Source: Opitutia bacterium (lineage in GTDB: Bacteria; Verrucomicrobiota; Verrucomicrobiia; Opitutales; Opitutaceae). Taken from it: a stretch of 64,000 nt of DNA. This document shows positions 55,140-64,000 of the stretch, one piece after another. The translations under genes and the position numbers were made by a program. The notes beneath the pieces were generated by a model, which was given only the letters and a program-made list of their open reading frames with translations, made no database searches and was not told where the DNA came from. Numbering within the stretch: position 1 is the first letter of the stretch; the number at the start of each line of letters is the position of its first letter. Location of the stretch: the NCBI GenBank assembly GCA_016217595.1, contig JACRHS010000022.1, positions 124,001-188,000 of the forward strand, read 5' to 3'.

Positions 55140-55409
55140 CTATGTTTTGGAGTCCGAATTGGTCTCGTAGAAGCAAGAATATGCGTCGGGAAAATGCTTC
55201 TTTATCCATGTGAAGAGCTCGGCTTGAGATTTGATGATGCACTCCCCCTCGATGTCGATTTGCTTGTTCGAGCGTAATGCCAGGATGAGGTCGTCTAGCC
55301 ACGAGTGGAGTGCGCCCATGCTTGATGCAGCGCCATACCCCTCGGCGTCTAATAACGTACGGAAGGATGCTTTACTTACAAACCCGGACCTCAGTTCTTT
55401 GCTGATCAT
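55140..55409 (-). CDS. Small cassette-type ORF of unknown function
   Basis: This 89-residue protein is encoded by AT-richer DNA. It starts MISKELRSGFVSKASFRTLL and ends with ELFTWIKKHFPDAYSC. It has no membrane segment or known domain. The stop is 29 bases upstream of the attC-like site, as expected for the ORF of an integron gene cassette. Cassette ORFs are often small and unassigned, which fits. A hairpin with a GTGGGGTTTTT tail lies upstream at about 55447-55470. Confidence 0.6.
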   Translation of the reverse strand: MISKELRSGFVSKASFRTLLDAEGYGAASSMGALHSWLDDLILALRSNKQIDIEGECIIKSQAELFTWIKKHFPDAYSCFYETNSDSKT

Positions 55410-55853
55410 AACTTTGTTGGATTCTCCGCCGAATAGTGTAATTAGCCCACACTGAGTGGGGTTTTTGCCGGAACGGCAGAAAGCGGAGTGCGATTGCGGA
55501 AGTCGTTGTTCATTATATGATTTTTTGTTTGGTTGGGGCTTTTTCAGGTTGTTTTTCTACCCGGCTAAAGCCCTACCGATGACATGTGCGAAGTGCATAC
55601 TGGCACGCGGTCGTCTCGTTCTTGCTCGCGTAGCCTTTGCCATGTCGGGGCCGGTGTCATGGAGCCGGAAGCTAACTTGTCGACATTGGCTGTTCAAGTC
55701 GCAAATGAAGGCAAAAGCTTGGTCCAGCGGCGTTTTCAACCACGAAATCCGGTTTGGCCCACGGAAGCCACGGAATGACACTGATGACAATCTTCGAGCC
55801 ACTGACATTTTTGACCACGAAAGAACATCACTAAAAACACGAAATTCGGAGTG

Positions 55854-55928
55854 ACCACGGATGGCACCGATTGCACGGATGGAATCTGCTACGAGGACGT
55901 TATCCGTGTAGTCAGTGTAATCCGTGGT
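55854..55928. repeat. 27-base imperfect inverted repeat
   Basis: The left arm (55854-55880, ACCACGGATGG... ending GCACGGAT) and right arm (55902-55928, ATCCGTGT... ending ATCCGTGGT) match at 22 of 27 positions around a 21-base spacer. This could form a long stem-loop. It may be the degraded end pair of a small mobile element or part of an intergenic repeat family. Confidence 0.7.
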
Positions 55929-56053
55929 TTATATATGCCAGATGTTCGTAGGCGGTCAGGCCACGCTTTTGCCTGCGGCTCAAGCGTAGCTACGGGCGCA
56001 GCATTATAGCGGCGGGGTTCGGCGACCCCGCCCTGCAGATAACTCCGCGCCCT

Positions 56054-56089
56054 TTTCGTATGTTTCGTGTGTTTCGTTTGTTTCGTGGT
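56054..56089. repeat. Four tandem 9-base units
   Basis: TTTCGTATG, TTTCGTGTG, TTTCGTTTG and TTTCGTGGT follow each other without gaps. The last unit overlaps the TTTCGTGG that recurs inverted in the region (CCACGAAA at 55815). Its function is unknown. It could be a slipped part of the same repeat family. Confidence 0.75.
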
Positions 56090-56287
56090 CCATCTCGTCT
56101 TTTCAGGCTGCCTCCTCACGTCGGCAGCTACGGGGAACAGAAATGCCGCGGCCGGGTGCGCGGCGAGGTTCGGAACTTCGGTGTCGTTCCGCGCCGGCCG
56201 TAGGCATGGCTGGCCGTGATTGGCCAGCGGAGGCCAGCGCGACTGCCGCCTCGCGGCGGCGGCTACGGAGTCAACGACAAGGGTGGC

Positions 56288-57772
<1,485 letters not shown>

Positions 57773-57819
57773 CTTGAAGGGAAATTTGAGATTTGTAGTG
57801 TGCGTTGCGGTGGTGCGCC

Positions 57820-62478
<4,659 letters not shown>

Positions 62479-62503
62479 AGAAGGAGTTAGGAGAATATGC
62501 GAT

Positions 62504-62522
62504 CACCGCCCGAAGGGCGGTG
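62504..62522 (-). promoter_or_regulatory. Hairpin in the gltB leader
   Basis: CACCGCCC and GGGCGGTG pair perfectly around GAA, 25 bases upstream of the gltB GTG and 50 bases after the glutaredoxin stop. No T-run follows on the minus strand, so it is more likely a leader or processing structure than a terminator. Confidence 0.45.
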
Positions 62523-62572
62523 CCGAGGGACACTGAGCCAACTGTGTGAAGCAATTTCTTTGCCAGAATCTA

Positions 62573-62908
62573 CTAAAAAAACCGCATCGTTTGGGTCGCG
62601 AGCGGTGCGAGGGGTGCGGCCGTGCAGCCAGCCGCTATCGGAGCGTCGGGAGTCAATCCGTTGGGTTCAACCAAATGATTGCTCAAGAGGTAATTCTCCA
62701 CTTCCTCACCCGAGACGTCCGCCAGCAGCACCCCGTCGATTTCTACACAAGGCGACTTCGTCTGGCCGGATTTTTGCACCATTTCCTCATAACGATCCCG
62801 CTGATTGAAGATATCAACGTCCTCGTAAGGCAGGTCGTACTTCCGGAAAATCGCCCGTACTCCATTAGACCAACCACAGTGAGGCTTGAGATAGGCGCGG
62901 ATGTGCAT
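62573..62908 (-). CDS. Monothiol-type glutaredoxin-like protein
   Basis: The product is 111 residues from the ATG at 62908. The frame extends to 62941 as a probable shadow. A glutaredoxin fold is clear: IRAYLKPHCGWSNGV with the active site CGWS, like the CGFS of monothiol glutaredoxins but with Trp for Phe. The substrate-binding strand TKSPCVEIDGVLLADVSGEE has Ser-Pro in place of Thr-Val-Pro. CGFS-type glutaredoxins bind [2Fe-2S] clusters. This variant could act in redox or cluster handling. It lies 94 bases upstream of gltB on the same strand, which may be a functional link to that iron-sulphur flavoprotein or chance. Confidence 0.78.
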   Translation of the reverse strand: MHIRAYLKPHCGWSNGVRAIFRKYDLPYEDVDIFNQRDRYEEMVQKSGQTKSPCVEIDGVLLADVSGEEVENYLLSNHLVEPNGLTPDAPIAAGCTAAPLAPLATQTMRFF

Positions 62909-63106
62909 GCGGCAAGGTGTGCGGGGGTGAGGTGGGCGCAAGCTATACCCTCGGGTTTTTATCCCGCAAGCGGAAGTTTCGCCCCATCGCTATGCAGCCG
63001 AATCGCTCACACCACCACCGGCAGTGCGCCCGCATAATCGTCCCTTGACGGAGTTTTCCGCCTCGGGAATAACCGCCGCTCCAGCCACACCGTCCCGCAC
63101 CTCGCC

Positions 63107-64000
63107 ATGCACCTCCTCCGCATCTGCTTGTTATCGTTCTGCTCGTTTGCCCTCACCGCCTTCGCCGAGGACAAACCCGCCCCCGCCACTCCGGAGGCAG
63201 CGCCGCCCAAGACCCGCGAGGAAGCCTTCGCCCGCGCCGGCGTCAAACTCGTCAAAGGCCCCGACACCGTGGCCCTCGGCAAAAAGGCCGAGTTGAAACT
63301 ACCCGATGGCTTCGGCTTCGTCGGCGCCGACTCGCTCGACCGATTCTTTGAACTCACCCAAAACGCCCGCAGCGGCAACGAGGTCGGCGTGCTCCTCTCG
63401 CCCAACGGCTGGACGATGTTCTTCGACTACGACGACGTCGGCTACGTGAAGGACGACGAGAAGGACAAACTCGACGCCGACAAGCTCATGAAGTCGATGT
63501 CCGAGGGTCAGGAGCAGTCCAACGAAGCCCGCAAGTCGCGCGGCTGGGATGCGATAAAACTCAAAGGCTGGGCCACCGCGCCGCACTACGACCAGAAAAC
63601 CAACAACCTGAAATGGGCGATCAACCTCGCCTCCTCGCGCGACAACTTTCAGCAAATCTGGATCAACGAAAGCATCCGCCTGCTCGGTCGCGGCGGCGTG
63701 ATGAACGTCACCCTCGTGAGCGACACCGCGGTGTTCAAAACCGCCGAGGCCGAAGCCGAGCAGTTGCTCGCGCAGCATTTCAGCTACGTCGCCGGCGAGA
63801 AATATTCGGAGTTCAAAGCCGGCGACAAAATCGCCGAATACGGCCTGGCCGCGCTCGTACTCGGCGGCGGCGTGGCGGTGGCGGCCAAAATGGGCCTGCT
63901 GGCCAGCCTCGGCGCCTTCCTCGGCAAAGCGTGGAAGATTGTGGTCGCGGCCATCGTGGCCATCGGCGTCGGCATCAAAAAATTGATCAACAAAGTCTCC
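63107..64000 (+). CDS. DUF2167-family membrane-anchored protein, incomplete at the window edge
   Basis: 298 codons are open from the ATG at 63107 to the last base of the window. It has a signal peptide (LLSFCSFALTAFA, cleavage likely before EDKP), a Pro/Ala linker, and a domain with LKLPDGFGFVGAD, LSPNGWTMFFDYDDVGYVKD, GWATAPHYDQKTNNLKWAIN and MNVTLVSDTAVFKTAEA. This is the DUF2167 pattern, and a hydrophobic Gly/Ala-rich region (YGLAALVLGGGVAVAAKMGL) follows it. The function of the family is not known to me. It is divergent from the glutaredoxin gene (198-base gap). Confidence 0.8.
   Translation, partial: MHLLRICLLSFCSFALTAFAEDKPAPATPEAAPPKTREEAFARAGVKLVKGPDTVALGKKAELKLPDGFGFVGADSLDRFFELTQNARSGNEVGVLLSPNGWTMFFDYDDVGYVKDDEKDKLDADKLMKSMSEGQEQSNEARKSRGWDAIKLKGWATAPHYDQKTNNLKWAINLASSRDNFQQIWINESIRLLGRGGVMNVTLVSDTAVFKTAEAEAEQLLAQHFSYVAGEKYSEFKAGDKIAEYGLAALVLGGGVAVAAKMGLLASLGAFLGKAWKIVVAAIVAIGVGIKKLINKVS

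Larger units (their letters stand above)
55456..56287. other. Noncoding region with dispersed CCACGGAT / CCACGAA repeats
   Basis: About 830 bases between the cassette ORF and gltD. A plus-strand ORF at 55456-55854 has no recognisable product and is probably spurious. From about 55730 the sequence is dominated by recurring CCACGAA, CCACGGA and their reverse complements TTCGTGG and TCCGTGG. Repeats of this type are common in intergenic DNA of related bacteria as far as I recall. No gene is supported. Confidence 0.6.

Overview
The window is GC-rich DNA from a Gram-negative bacterium, most likely a member of the Verrucomicrobiota close to Opitutaceae. This is inferred from gene content, not from a marker phylogeny. 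The supporting signs are pseudopilin operons with PilX-like solenoid proteins, large secreted proteins built from NHL, Ig and TSP3-type repeats, many carbohydrate-active genes with Gfo/Idh/MocA and ThuA partners, AraC regulators, few clear Shine-Dalgarno sites, and a type A RNase P RNA. No ribosomal RNA or tRNA gene was recognised.

Layout. 1-3081: a pseudopilin operon (two class III prepilins and a PilX-like protein with an Asn-Gly-rich solenoid), preceded by the tail of a paralogous solenoid protein. 3391-13743: a translationally coupled secreted-protein operon consisting of an LNGN-repeat/Ig/TSP3 adhesin, a small secreted protein, a very large alpha/beta hydrolase and a carboxypeptidase-regulatory-like protein. 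A second copy of the last two follows, in which the hydrolase is reduced to its 3' end by an IS110 remnant and a 166-bp MITE-like element. 14165-23652: an acyl-CoA dehydrogenase-like gene, an AXE1-type esterase, a YdcF-like protein, rnpB, a glycerophosphodiesterase, a GT-C-type membrane glycosyltransferase, and a coupled membrane protein plus GH25 lysozyme with two discoidin domains. 23743-28884: a DUF5069 gene and two divergent multihaem c / cytochrome b fusion proteins with 13 and 11 CXXCH motifs. 28980-36866: an NHL/Ig secreted protein, an unrecognised TPR-like protein, DAHP synthase and NADP-glutamate dehydrogenase. 37011-42207: a two-domain protein with a degenerate RecA/KaiC-like N-terminus and a PEP-synthase ATP-binding domain, a NodB-like protein that has lost the usual metal aspartates, and a GH9 glucanase. 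42220-53393: sugar-related genes, two AraC regulators, a radical SAM/SPASM enzyme, a second GH25-discoidin protein and an Asp-box sialidase. 53710-55409: a lower-GC island with a P-loop ATPase and a small ORF separated by what looks like an integron attC site. 56288-62908: gltD, gltB and a monothiol-type glutaredoxin. The window ends inside a DUF2167-type membrane protein.

How the genes fit together. Ammonium assimilation is covered twice, by GDH (35523) and by GOGAT (gltBD). The pilus, solenoid, adhesin and hydrolase genes point to surface attachment and extracellular degradation. The GH9, deacetylase-like, esterase, sialidase, GH25 and oxidoreductase genes fit a polysaccharide-degrading life. 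The cytochrome pair suggests a quinone-linked respiratory branch of unknown acceptor. The least explained parts are the attC-bearing cassette island, the duplicated hydrolase/partner cassettes, the cytochrome pair and the RecA-like/PEP-synthase fusion.
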